Origin: Calothrix sp. NIES-2100
GTDB lineage: Bacteria > Cyanobacteriota > Cyanobacteriia > Cyanobacteriales > Nostocaceae
Direction of reading: 5' to 3'
Length of the DNA: 64,000 nucleotides
Assembly: GCF_002368195.1 (NCBI RefSeq)
Contig: NZ_AP018178.1
Coordinates: 3,821,421 to 3,885,420 of the forward strand
Part shown: one piece after another, positions 35,682-45,700 of the stretch
How positions within the stretch are numbered: position 1 is the stretch's first letter
Layout of the letters: each line of letters starts with the position of its first letter
Position numbers and translations under genes: made by a program
Notes under the pieces: model-generated
Databases searched by the model: none
Seen by the model: only the letters and a program-made list of their open reading frames with translations
Told to the model about the DNA's origin: nothing

Positions 35682-38600
35682 CTACCTACTCATTTGGCTA
35701 ATTTTGGCAAGCAGCTTGTCAAGTTCGGGTTGGCTGAGTTCTGCTTCTGGGAAATCTGAAGGTGTATATCCTCCCGCTTCTTGTGATTGGCAATGGGCAA
35801 TTAAGCGGCGCAGTTCTTGTATAAAACTTTCAGCCAAGCGTTCAATAGTGGTGGGGTGATGAATGTTCTGGCTATATGTCCAATCCAATCGCAACTGTCC
35901 ACCAGTCACCATCCCGTCAATTTCTAGTAAATGGCTGCGGTTTCCTTGCAAGCTACGGTTGGGGCCAGTTGTTTGGGCTGCAAGTTTAAAAATAGAAGTA
36001 TCAGGTAATACTTGGTCAAATTGCCCTAAATAGTTGAATTTCAAATGAGTTTGGGGTGTAGCTTGGAGGCTACTATTTTGGCTTAGGTATTTCAAAACAC
36101 TATAACTTATGCCATTTTGCGGAATATTACGTAACTGCTCTTTAATAGTTTTTAAGGCATCTCCTGGCGAGAAAGCATTGCCTAAACTCAACAGAACTGG
36201 GAACTGGGCAGTCAACCAGCCGACTGTGCGCGATAAGTTGACATCGGGGAAAATGTCTTCCCGTCCGTGACCTTCGAGGGTGAGTAACAGTGAATTATCT
36301 CCTGTCCACTGGGCGCAAGCCTGAACTAAGGCTGTCAGCAAGACATCATTGACTTGGGTTTGATAAGCCTTTGGTACTTCTTGTAACAGGGCTTGTGTTT
36401 CTGTGCTGCTGAGAGAAATTGATACAGTTCTTGCAGATGCTACTGTATTTGCATCTTGAGCATCTGTTGGCAGGTGAATAGCTGATTTCTGGGTTTGATT
36501 TTCCCAGTATTCGAGTTCCGATTGTAACTCTGGAGTGTGAGCATATTCATTTAACTTTTCTGCCCATTGCTTGAAGGCTGTGGTTTTTGCAGGTAGCTGT
36601 ATTTCCTCACCTTGGCTAAGTTGCTGGTAAGCTGTCTGCAAGTCTTCTAATAAAATTCGCCAAGAGACACCATCAATTACTAAGTGGTGAATGATAATTA
36701 ACAGCCTAGCTAGTTTATCGTTACCTTGGTCAAAATAAGCAACCCGTATTAAAGGGCCGTTAGAGAGGTTGAGGCTGGCTTGTAACTCAGTAGCAATAGA
36801 TACAATGGCTTTTTCTTGTTCTGCGTCTGGTTTGTCTGATAAATCCAGTCTGGTAACTGGTACTATCTCGTCAGGTGCAGCATTAACTTGTTGCCAACCA
36901 TTTTCTGTTTGTTGAAAACGCAACCTCAGCGCATCATGATGTTGTAGTAACCGCTTTATTACTTGTTCTAATATCTCAAAATCTAGATTCTGCCTTACCT
37001 CTAGCAATACTGACTGATTCCAGTGGTGAGGATTAGGTAAATTTTGGGCAAAAAACCAGTGTTGTATCGGGGTAAGGGGTACTTCTCCAGTAACTAAGCC
37101 TGTTTCTGTCTTAATAGAATCCGTTGTTTGAGCGACTGCTGCTAACTCTGCGATTGTCTGATGTTCAAACAATTGCTTGGGAGTCAGTTGCAAACCTGCT
37201 TGATTCGCTTTGGATATTACCTGAATACTGAGAATAGAATCGCCGCCTAACTCAAAAAAGTTATCGTCGATGCCTACTTGCTGTAAACCGAGAATTTCAG
37301 CCCAAATTTTTGCTAAGAGTTCTTCTTGTGGTGTGCGTGGTGCAATATATGTTTTTTCTAATTCTACTGCAAGTTCTAGCGCGGGTAATGCTTGATAGTC
37401 TACTTTGCCGTTGGCATTCAGGGGAATGGCATTGAGGATGACAAAGGCAGTAGGAACCATGTACTCAGGTAACCTTTCCTGCATAAACTGCCGCAAGTCG
37501 CTAGTAGAGGTAGGCTGGGAAACCACATAAGCAACTAAGCGTTCCTCGCGCACAGTGGCTACAGCTTGCCTAATAGCTGGATTTTGGCGCAAGATAGCTT
37601 CGACTTCTTCTAGTTCGATGCGGAAACCATGAATTTTTACTTGGCGATCGCAACGTCCTAAAAATTCAATGTTACCATCAGGCAAGTAGCGGGCTAAATC
37701 ACCAGTTTTATACAAGCGACTTTCTTCAGCCTCACTAAAAGGATGAGGAATAAACCTTTCCTTAGTCAACTCAGGACGGTTGAGGTATCCCCGCGCTAAG
37801 TTTGCACCACCAATATACAGTTCCCCCGGTACATATATGGGAACAGGTTGCAGATGTTCATCAAGTAGGTAAATTTGGGTGTTAGCAATGGGACGACCGA
37901 GAGGTACTGTTTTTGATTGAGTGGCTTCCTGTTCGACTTTATATGTCAGCACTCCAATAGTAGCTTCTGTCGGGCCATAGTGATTCAAAATCTGACAATT
38001 TGGTTTTAAATGCCGAACTTGTGTTACCAAATCCCAGGTAGCGGCTTCACCTCCCAGAATCAGTAATTGAGATGGCAATATTTCTTCAGGGTTAGCAGTA
38101 GTTAACAGTGCATTCAAATGAGAAGGAACAATTTTGAGACAGTCGATAGGATGGCGGCGACAATATTCAGCTAACGCTACGGTATTAGTAGCGCGTTCTT
38201 GAGAGATAATGTGCAGACATCCACCTGTACACAAAGCTGAAAAAATGACAGTATTACCCAAGTCAGCCGCAAAGGTAGAGACAGTTGCAAAACTCGCAGC
38301 ATCGGGTAAATCTAATTTTTCTAAAATGCCGTGGAGATAGTTGCATAGTTGGCGATGTTCAACTGCAACACCTTTTGGTGTTCCTGTTGAACCAGAGGTA
38401 TAGATAACATAAGCCAAATTTTCACAGGTGACACTGCTAAGAGGATTTTCGCAACTGGTTTGAATAGCTTCCCAACTATCTAAACAGACTACTTGCGCTG
38501 TATGTTCAGGCAAACTAGAAAGTAATGTTTCTTGAGTCAACAAAACTTGTACTTGGGCATCTTGCAACATTAAACCCAAGCGTTCGCCTGGAATATTTGG

Positions 38601-40157
38601 TTCTAAAGGCAAGTATGCACCACCAGCTTTGAGAACTGCCAAAATAGCAATTATTGATAGATGTGATTTTTCTAAACAAATCCCTATCAATACATCAGGT
38701 TTAACTCCTAACTGTTGAATGTAATTAGCTAATTTATTGGCTCGATTGTTAAGTTCATTATAAGTCAGTTGTTCATTTTCAAATACTACTGCGATATTGT
38801 CTGGTGTCTTAGATGTTTGTTCTGCAAATAGTTGATGAATGCACTTATCTTGCAGATAATTAGCTTGTGTTTGATTGAAATCAATTAGTAGTTGCTGTAA
38901 CTGATTCTCAGAGATAATTTCTAGCTGATTAATTGGTGAATTTGGATTTGCGATCGCACTGGCGACTAAAGTTTGGAATTGCTCGGACAAAAGAGCGATC
39001 GCTCCAGATGTAAACAAGTTATTATTATAATCAATTCTCAGATTTACACAGTCATCCTTAACAAAACCAGAAAGCTTGATATTGAATTTATCAACACAGG
39101 CGTAATGTTTATAGACTGAAAACTCTACATCATTTAAGTAACGTTTCTCAGGCAAATCTGTAAATTCAAATAATATTGGTAATCTGTCAGACAAGCTATC
39201 TATTTCTTCAAAAACAAAATATTCTTGCCATTCATTAGCATTTTGGGTAGCTTGTCTAACCTGCTTTATAACTTCCTCAAAGCTTAAATCTGGTGTAAGG
39301 CGATTAGCAATCGGGAGATATTTAGCAATTAAGCCAAAAGTGTCTTGTAATTCTTCATATTCTCTACCATTACAAATACAACCAACTATAATTTCTGATT
39401 GCTTAATTAGTCGCCACAGTAAAATCTGCCAGCATGAAAACAATAGCTCATCTAGAGAATAGTCTGTTTTAATAATGTTGTCATCAATTATAAATTCCCA
39501 AAATTCTGGCGAAAATTCTCCTTGATTTTGGCTTTTATTTTGACAAGGAAGCTGTAGTTGAGAGACAGCCGAAAAATTTTGCTGAAGCCAATAATCTTTA
39601 AAGTTTTCTGCTTCTGGTTCGATTAATAATTGATTTTGCCATTCAGAAAACTGAGCATACTGCACAACTTCTGTGTCTGAATCATTACCATAAAAGTCGC
39701 TAATTTCCCTAAACAAGTTCTTTAGTGTTTCGCTATCAGCACATAATGCTGGTAAAGTAATCACTAAAATATGTTTAGTTATCGACAGTTTTAATAAAGA
39801 TGCTCTTAAAAGTGGTGCTTGCTCTAGATTAAAAGGCTTTTTAATTTCATCTTGACAAGCCAAATCAATTGCATTTGCTTCTGAATTACATAAATCTATT
39901 TCTTGCCAGGAAAAAATACATCTATCTTCTACCACCATGATTGGCAGTTTCAAGCCTACTACTTTACAAAAACTGCTGCGTAATATTTCATGACGCGATA
40001 TAACTTGCTGTAAAGCAGATTTTAAAGCTTCTTTGTTTAAATTACCTGCTAGCAGAATAGCAGTTTGAGCAACATAAGCACTGCTTTCTTGTTGCAATAA
40101 CCAAAGCCACTTTTGCTGGGGAGAAAGTCGAAAACCATTAATAGTTTCAGTTAGCAT
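35682..40157 (-). CDS. NRPS interface(C-like)-A-PCP-E module (Asp predicted, beta-hydroxylated)
   Basis: A 1491-residue protein. The N-terminal ~430 residues are C-like (NGFRLSPQQKWLWLL), but the active-site motif is LPALCADSETL instead of HHxxxDG. This is the 'interface' type found beside siderophore beta-hydroxylases. The A domain (about 445-935) has AADLGNTVIF, and specificity residues read DLTKIGHIGK, an aspartate code. The PCP is FFELGGDSIL (about 985). The E domain has HHLVIDGVSW, EGHGRED and NYLGQFD. The preceding protein supplies a working C domain and a fused hydroxylase, so the unit is predicted to be D-beta-hydroxy-Asp, a bidentate Fe(III) ligand. It overlaps the previous gene by 7 bp. 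Confidence 0.92.
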   Translation of the reverse strand: MLTETINGFRLSPQQKWLWLLQQESSAYVAQTAILLAGNLNKEALKSALQQVISRHEILRSSFCKVVGLKLPIMVVEDRCIFSWQEIDLCNSEANAIDLACQDEIKKPFNLEQAPLLRASLLKLSITKHILVITLPALCADSETLKNLFREISDFYGNDSDTEVVQYAQFSEWQNQLLIEPEAENFKDYWLQQNFSAVSQLQLPCQNKSQNQGEFSPEFWEFIIDDNIIKTDYSLDELLFSCWQILLWRLIKQSEIIVGCICNGREYEELQDTFGLIAKYLPIANRLTPDLSFEEVIKQVRQATQNANEWQEYFVFEEIDSLSDRLPILFEFTDLPEKRYLNDVEFSVYKHYACVDKFNIKLSGFVKDDCVNLRIDYNNNLFTSGAIALLSEQFQTLVASAIANPNSPINQLEIISENQLQQLLIDFNQTQANYLQDKCIHQLFAEQTSKTPDNIAVVFENEQLTYNELNNRANKLANYIQQLGVKPDVLIGICLEKSHLSIIAILAVLKAGGAYLPLEPNIPGERLGLMLQDAQVQVLLTQETLLSSLPEHTAQVVCLDSWEAIQTSCENPLSSVTCENLAYVIYTSGSTGTPKGVAVEHRQLCNYLHGILEKLDLPDAASFATVSTFAADLGNTVIFSALCTGGCLHIISQERATNTVALAEYCRRHPIDCLKIVPSHLNALLTTANPEEILPSQLLILGGEAATWDLVTQVRHLKPNCQILNHYGPTEATIGVLTYKVEQEATQSKTVPLGRPIANTQIYLLDEHLQPVPIYVPGELYIGGANLARGYLNRPELTKERFIPHPFSEAEESRLYKTGDLARYLPDGNIEFLGRCDRQVKIHGFRIELEEVEAILRQNPAIRQAVATVREERLVAYVVSQPTSTSDLRQFMQERLPEYMVPTAFVILNAIPLNANGKVDYQALPALELAVELEKTYIAPRTPQEELLAKIWAEILGLQQVGIDDNFFELGGDSILSIQVISKANQAGLQLTPKQLFEHQTIAELAAVAQTTDSIKTETGLVTGEVPLTPIQHWFFAQNLPNPHHWNQSVLLEVRQNLDFEILEQVIKRLLQHHDALRLRFQQTENGWQQVNAAPDEIVPVTRLDLSDKPDAEQEKAIVSIATELQASLNLSNGPLIRVAYFDQGNDKLARLLIIIHHLVIDGVSWRILLEDLQTAYQQLSQGEEIQLPAKTTAFKQWAEKLNEYAHTPELQSELEYWENQTQKSAIHLPTDAQDANTVASARTVSISLSSTETQALLQEVPKAYQTQVNDVLLTALVQACAQWTGDNSLLLTLEGHGREDIFPDVNLSRTVGWLTAQFPVLLSLGNAFSPGDALKTIKEQLRNIPQNGISYSVLKYLSQNSSLQATPQTHLKFNYLGQFDQVLPDTSIFKLAAQTTGPNRSLQGNRSHLLEIDGMVTGGQLRLDWTYSQNIHHPTTIERLAESFIQELRRLIAHCQSQEAGGYTPSDFPEAELSQPELDKLLAKISQMSR

Positions 40158-42769
40158 ATACTTCCTTCTTCCTCTTTTAGCTTTGCAACATTATTACCGT
40201 GGATCATTTCTCCCATCGCTACTACAATTTTGCGTTTTCCGATATAAGGAGAGCGTCCATGAGCGCATAACATATTATCTAACATGAGAATGTCTCCTTT
40301 TAGCCACGTAAAGCTAGTTTGAGACTGTTTATATACATGATTAATTTCTGCAATCACATCATCTTCAATAAGCGTACCATCACCGTAATAAACATTACGT
40401 GGTAATTGTTTCTCATCAAATAAAGATAATAAAGATTCTCTAGTTTTTACATCCAAATAAGCGATGTGATGCAATTGAATTTGATTGAAAAATACCGATT
40501 CACCAGTTTTAGGATGTACTGCTAATGCTGGACGAACTTGGCGAGTGATTAAACTATCGTCTCCATACCATTCAAAGCTAATTCCAGCTTGGCGACAGTA
40601 ATCTTCAACTACGCTTTTATCGGAAGTGTGGAAAAAATCTTGCCAACTCACATCTAGATTATTCGTATAGTTACGAACGTACATGAATTGTTTTTGGGCA
40701 AGTTTTTCTCGGAATTTGGCAGGGAGAATTTGATAAGCTTTGCGACAGTCGATAATTGGTGTCTCTCCGCCTTGTTGTGCAGGTTGAACGCAGAAAAACC
40801 AGATTTTTAGAGGCCAGCAATGCAAGTGAGAACTTTCGTTATGAAAAAGTATGGCTTTGTCGGCTGGGTAGGGAGTAGAACCATATACTTTGTTACCTTC
40901 ACCAGTGCGGGGTAAATCGCCATAGTCACCAAATAAATTTGGACAAACTGCGCCAGCAAAAGTTTCAAACTCTGTGACTGTATTAGTTTGAAATCCTCTA
41001 AATAATATAGCACCATGCTTTAATAATTCATTTTCTATCAATTCACGGTTACTCTTAGCCCAATCTACTAAATCAACATCATCCGCCAAAGGTTGAATTA
41101 CTAAAGGAAAGGTATTACCCTCTTGCAAATAGGTGGTTGTAACTAAATTTGTAGATGATAAATTGATACTTGTAGGAGCAATTTTAATAAATTTTTCTCG
41201 ATTAAAAGCCTTGCGTTTGCTGTTTTGCATAGCTTGTTGTCTCTTTTCAGATTCAGTCAATATTTCTAAACTATTAATTCGGGCATTAGGTTGTTTAACG
41301 ATACTGTTTAGTAAAGTCTCAAAATGGCTTGCCATGCGAGCAACGGCACTTTCTGTAAAAAGTTCGCTATTATACCGCCAAGTGCTAGTAATTCCTTCAG
41401 GAGTTTTGGTTAAAAATACTGCAAGTTCAAACCGGGCTGTGTCGTTTCTCCAAAACCACTCTTTTAATGTCAATCCTGGTAAATCTAAAGAGGGCATAGG
41501 AGTATTTTGCAGAACAAATAAAACCTGAAATAATGGTGATGTATTACTCAAACTACGTTCAGGTTGTAAGGCTTTAACTAATTCCTCAAAAGGTAAATCT
41601 GGATGAGCATAAGCTTCTAAAGTAATTTGACGTACTCGTGCTAGTAATTCTCGAAAACTAGGGTTACCACTTAAATCTGTACGTAACACTAACAGATTCA
41701 TAAAAAATCCAATTAATGATTCCGTCTCTGCCCGGTTACGATTAGCAATATCTGTACCAATAACAATATCTTCTTGTTTGGTATATTGCAACAATAATAC
41801 CTGAAAAGCTGCTAATAAAGTCATAAAAAAGCTAACACATTCTTGATGACTTAATGCTTGAATCGCTTCTGCTAAGTGAGAGGGAATCACAAAAGATTGA
41901 CTAGCACCACGATTAGTTTTAACTTCTGTGCGTGGACGCACTGTAGGTAATTGCAGCACTGGTAAATTATTGCCAACTCTTTCTTGCCAATAAGCTAATT
42001 TTTCTGCCAAAACTTTTCCTTGCAACCAATTTCTCTGCCAAACAGCAAAGTCGGCATACTGGATTGTTAGTTCTGGTAATGGTGAATGTTGACCATTATA
42101 AAATGCACTATACAGGGTACTTAATTCTCGAATTAATACTCCTATAGACCAGCCATCCCAAACAATATGATGTACTGTAAGCAATAATATATTTTCTTGC
42201 TTACCAAGCTGTAGAACTGTGACTCTAATTAATGGTAATTTTGTTAGATAAAAAGGCAACTCAGCTTCTTGCTGGGCAAATTTTTGCGCTTTATATTCTC
42301 GCTCAATTGCTGGTAAATTACTGAAATCTACTACTAATACTTTAACGTTGAAACTTGGAGTAATTACCTGTAGAGGTTGACCATCTATTGCGGTGAATGT
42401 GGTACGTAAAATTTCATGACGGCGCACAATTTCATTGATGCTTTTTTCTAGCACTTCTATATTGAGATAACCAAGTAAGTGCAAAGCAACGGGTTCGTTA
42501 TATGTAAAACTATCAGGTTGTAATTGTTCTACAAGCCAGAGTCTTTGTTGAGCAAAAGATAAGGGTAACTGCTGATTTCGTGGTACAGCTTGAATTACAT
42601 CATCTTGATTTAATACTTGTAAAATTTCTGCTTTACGCTCTTTTATTTGAGTTAGTAGAGTTGATGTAATTGTACCTTTGGGGGCGTTATAGTGTAACTG
42701 CTCTCCTTCTACCCAAAGTTTTACGTCCAAACGTTCAATTTCAGATAAAAACTGCTCGATAGTTTTCAT
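40151..42769 (-). CDS. Docking-condensation-beta-hydroxylase fusion protein
   Basis: An 872-residue protein without A or PCP domains. Residues 1-55 are a TubC-type docking domain (MKTIEQFLSEIERLDVKLWV). Residues about 70-480 are an LCL-like C domain (LPLSFAQQRLWLVEQLQP; VHHIVWDGWS). Residues about 560-865 are a TauD/SyrP-like Fe(II)/2-oxoglutarate hydroxylase with FHNESSH, CAHGRSPY and GKRKIVVAMGE. The docking domain presumably meets the PKS carboxyl end. The C domain joins the polyketide-extended chain to Asp on the next protein, and the hydroxylase acts on that Asp. Hydroxylases fused to NRPS proteins and stand-alone ones have been reported to give opposite beta-OH-Asp stereochemistry. It overlaps its neighbours by 4 bp (upstream) and 7 bp (downstream). 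Confidence 0.9.
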   Translation of the reverse strand: MKTIEQFLSEIERLDVKLWVEGEQLHYNAPKGTITSTLLTQIKERKAEILQVLNQDDVIQAVPRNQQLPLSFAQQRLWLVEQLQPDSFTYNEPVALHLLGYLNIEVLEKSINEIVRRHEILRTTFTAIDGQPLQVITPSFNVKVLVVDFSNLPAIEREYKAQKFAQQEAELPFYLTKLPLIRVTVLQLGKQENILLLTVHHIVWDGWSIGVLIRELSTLYSAFYNGQHSPLPELTIQYADFAVWQRNWLQGKVLAEKLAYWQERVGNNLPVLQLPTVRPRTEVKTNRGASQSFVIPSHLAEAIQALSHQECVSFFMTLLAAFQVLLLQYTKQEDIVIGTDIANRNRAETESLIGFFMNLLVLRTDLSGNPSFRELLARVRQITLEAYAHPDLPFEELVKALQPERSLSNTSPLFQVLFVLQNTPMPSLDLPGLTLKEWFWRNDTARFELAVFLTKTPEGITSTWRYNSELFTESAVARMASHFETLLNSIVKQPNARINSLEILTESEKRQQAMQNSKRKAFNREKFIKIAPTSINLSSTNLVTTTYLQEGNTFPLVIQPLADDVDLVDWAKSNRELIENELLKHGAILFRGFQTNTVTEFETFAGAVCPNLFGDYGDLPRTGEGNKVYGSTPYPADKAILFHNESSHLHCWPLKIWFFCVQPAQQGGETPIIDCRKAYQILPAKFREKLAQKQFMYVRNYTNNLDVSWQDFFHTSDKSVVEDYCRQAGISFEWYGDDSLITRQVRPALAVHPKTGESVFFNQIQLHHIAYLDVKTRESLLSLFDEKQLPRNVYYGDGTLIEDDVIAEINHVYKQSQTSFTWLKGDILMLDNMLCAHGRSPYIGKRKIVVAMGEMIHGNNVAKLKEEEGSIC

Positions 42770-45700
42770 AGTACTCCTTGTTCGCGATTACTTGTTGCTA
42801 AATAGCTTTTTTCATTAAGAATTATTGAGGATTCTTTTTGGCAGTATTCAGCTAATTCCGCCACAGTTGGCGCTGCAAATAATGCTGAGACTGGGATGCT
42901 TTTATGAAATTTTTTGGGGAATTTATTAATCAAAGTTACTCCACTTAACGAATCTCCACCTAACTCAAAAAAATTGTCATGAATGCCAACTCGATCAACA
43001 CCGAGTACTTCTTGCCAGAGATTAGCAATCTCTTGTTCTATGTGATTACGAGGAGGAAAATAAGCATTACTCAGTTGAGGGCGTGGATGTAGCGATGTTG
43101 AAAGCTTATTTTTGTCTAAAGATTCCAAGAAAGCTTGGACATTAAAATGACTATCTCGTTTTATTAAGGTGGTTAAATCTTGAGTTGATACCGCAATTTG
43201 AGGGAATGAACTGTTAACAATATGCCGAAAAACTTCTATCCCTTCTGAAGGTGATAATGCATCTATTAATAGGGATTGAGCGTCAGAAATATTCTGTTCA
43301 CTAAGGAAGCGTTTCACTGCCTCCATTGACATACCAATATCCTGCCAATCACTCCAGTTAATAGAGGCTGTGAATGTCCGAGCTTGATTTGTTTTGTAAT
43401 CAGCAAAAGCATCAAGAAATTCATTAGCAGCACAATAGCCAACTTCACTAAATTTCTTGCGATAAAGGATAGAACTAAGAGATGAACAAAGAATAAAAAA
43501 GTCTAATTGAACATCCTGCAAAAGGCTATCCAGTACTAGTGTACCTTTGACTTTAGGAGCCATAATGCTTTCTGTCATCTCTCGCGTTCTCCGAGAAATC
43601 ACACCAGCATAATCAGGAACTCCAGCACAATGGATTACACCATTGATGTTGCCAAACCGTTGCTGAATCTGTGCGATCGCTTCTTGCATCTGTTGGAAGT
43701 CAGCCACATCAGCACTCTTAACCAAAATTTCTGCGCCTAGTTCTTCTAGTTCCTGTATTTTCCGAATCTTGCGGCTTGTATCATCTTGCTCATCGTGAGT
43801 AGCTAGCCACTGTTGCCATTCTTCTCTGACAGGAAAAGCTGAACGTCCTATCAGAACTAGTTTGGCTCGAATCGTCATCGCCAAATATGATGCTAGAGTC
43901 AGCCCAATACCTCCGAGTCCACCTGTGATTAAATACACTCCTTCTTGTCTTAATCGTGATGTTCCTCCGGGTGTTGCTTCTAATCGGACAGGCTTAAAGG
44001 TTCGCACCCAGCGATGATTTCCCCGATAGGCGATCGCTATATCGGAGGATTGTGCTTGTAGTTCGTTTTGCAACTGATCTATCAGTTTTTCCTCTGAGCA
44101 ATTAACATCCTTGGAAAGCACAACATCAATATGACGACAGCTAATGTTGAGATATTCTTGGGGAATTATTTTGATAGCCGCAAGTATAGTCGCTTTCTCT
44201 GGACATAGTACTTCTTCTCCAATCACTGAATGTATGTGATTAGAAATAACCGTAATTTGCAGTTTATCTGTAATACCTTGTCTGCCAATTGATCGAGCTA
44301 TAAATAGCAAACTATAAAACCCTTTTTCTTGAGCTTGATCAACTCCTTCAAGCCCTAAATTAATATAACCACCAGAAGTCAAGCTCCATAAATGAACTAT
44401 TGTTTTTGGGGTCTTATTTTGGACGCTCAATTCATTAAATAAGGCATCATAATCATCGCATTTTTTGGGATTCAGACTATAAGTATACTCATTCAGTTTA
44501 GTAAACTCTGATCCAAGTTTGACTATGATTACATACTGACTATCAACCTGAAGTCTTTTTACTAGTTCTTCACCTAAACCACACTCATCAATAAATATTA
44601 TAGTACAAGAGTTTTGAGATACCAATTTCTTTGGAGGTAAAGATTGCTGCCACAAAGGTATATAAAACCAATCGGCAATATCCGGCTTTTTACCCTGTGT
44701 GATTGGAGTAACACTAAGATGCTTTTGTCGTTCAATCCAATAACGTTGACGCTCAAAGGGATAAGTTGGTAAAGGAATACGCTGATGGCGTTCTTTGCCA
44801 GAAAATACCGACCAATTTATTGAGATTCCTGATAGCCAAAGACGACCTAAACTATTGAGTAAAAAGTTAACATCTGACTGCTTTTCTTGCGGATGAGGTA
44901 ATGAGGAAACTATTACATTAGCTGTTGAATGCTGTTTAGCAAAAGTAGATAATGTTCGACCTGTGCCAACCTCCAATAAAATGCGATTTTCTTGTTTGAT
45001 TAACTCATAAATACCCGTTGAAAAGTAAACAGTTTGACGTAAATGTTTTACCCAATAATTAGGATCTATTGCTTGTTGATTTGTCATCCAAGTGCCTGTA
45101 ACATTGCTAATAAAAGGCATCTTTGGCGGATGGAGTTTAACTTTAGTCACTTCTTGCCGAAATGGTTCTAATATAGATTCCATCATCGGAGAATGAAAAG
45201 CATGGGAAACATGGAGACGACGGCAATTTATGCCTTTTTCTAACAGCTTTTCTTGAAAAGTATTAATAGCATCATGACTACCCGCAACCACACAAGTAGA
45301 TGGTGCATTACTAGCAGCTATAGATAATTCTTCATTTAATAAAGCTTGAACTTGTTCTTGAGGTAAGGAAACAGCCAGCATAGAACCAGCAGGCATTTGC
45401 TGCATCAACCGTCCTCTAGCAGCGACTAACGTCAAGGCATCTTCTAAAGAGAATACGCCAGCTAAACAAGCTGCTACATATTCCCCAATGCTATGACCGA
45501 TCGCAGCTTGTGGATGCACACCCCAAGACATCCATAACTGAGCTAACGCATATTCAATGACAAACAATGCTGGTTGAGCAATATGAGTCTGTTTAAGTTT
45601 TTCGGCTGCGACTTCACAATCTTGGGGATAAATAAGCGTTCTTAAATCTAAACCCAAGTGGAATTTTAATATTTCACAACAGCGATCAACTTGTTCACGA

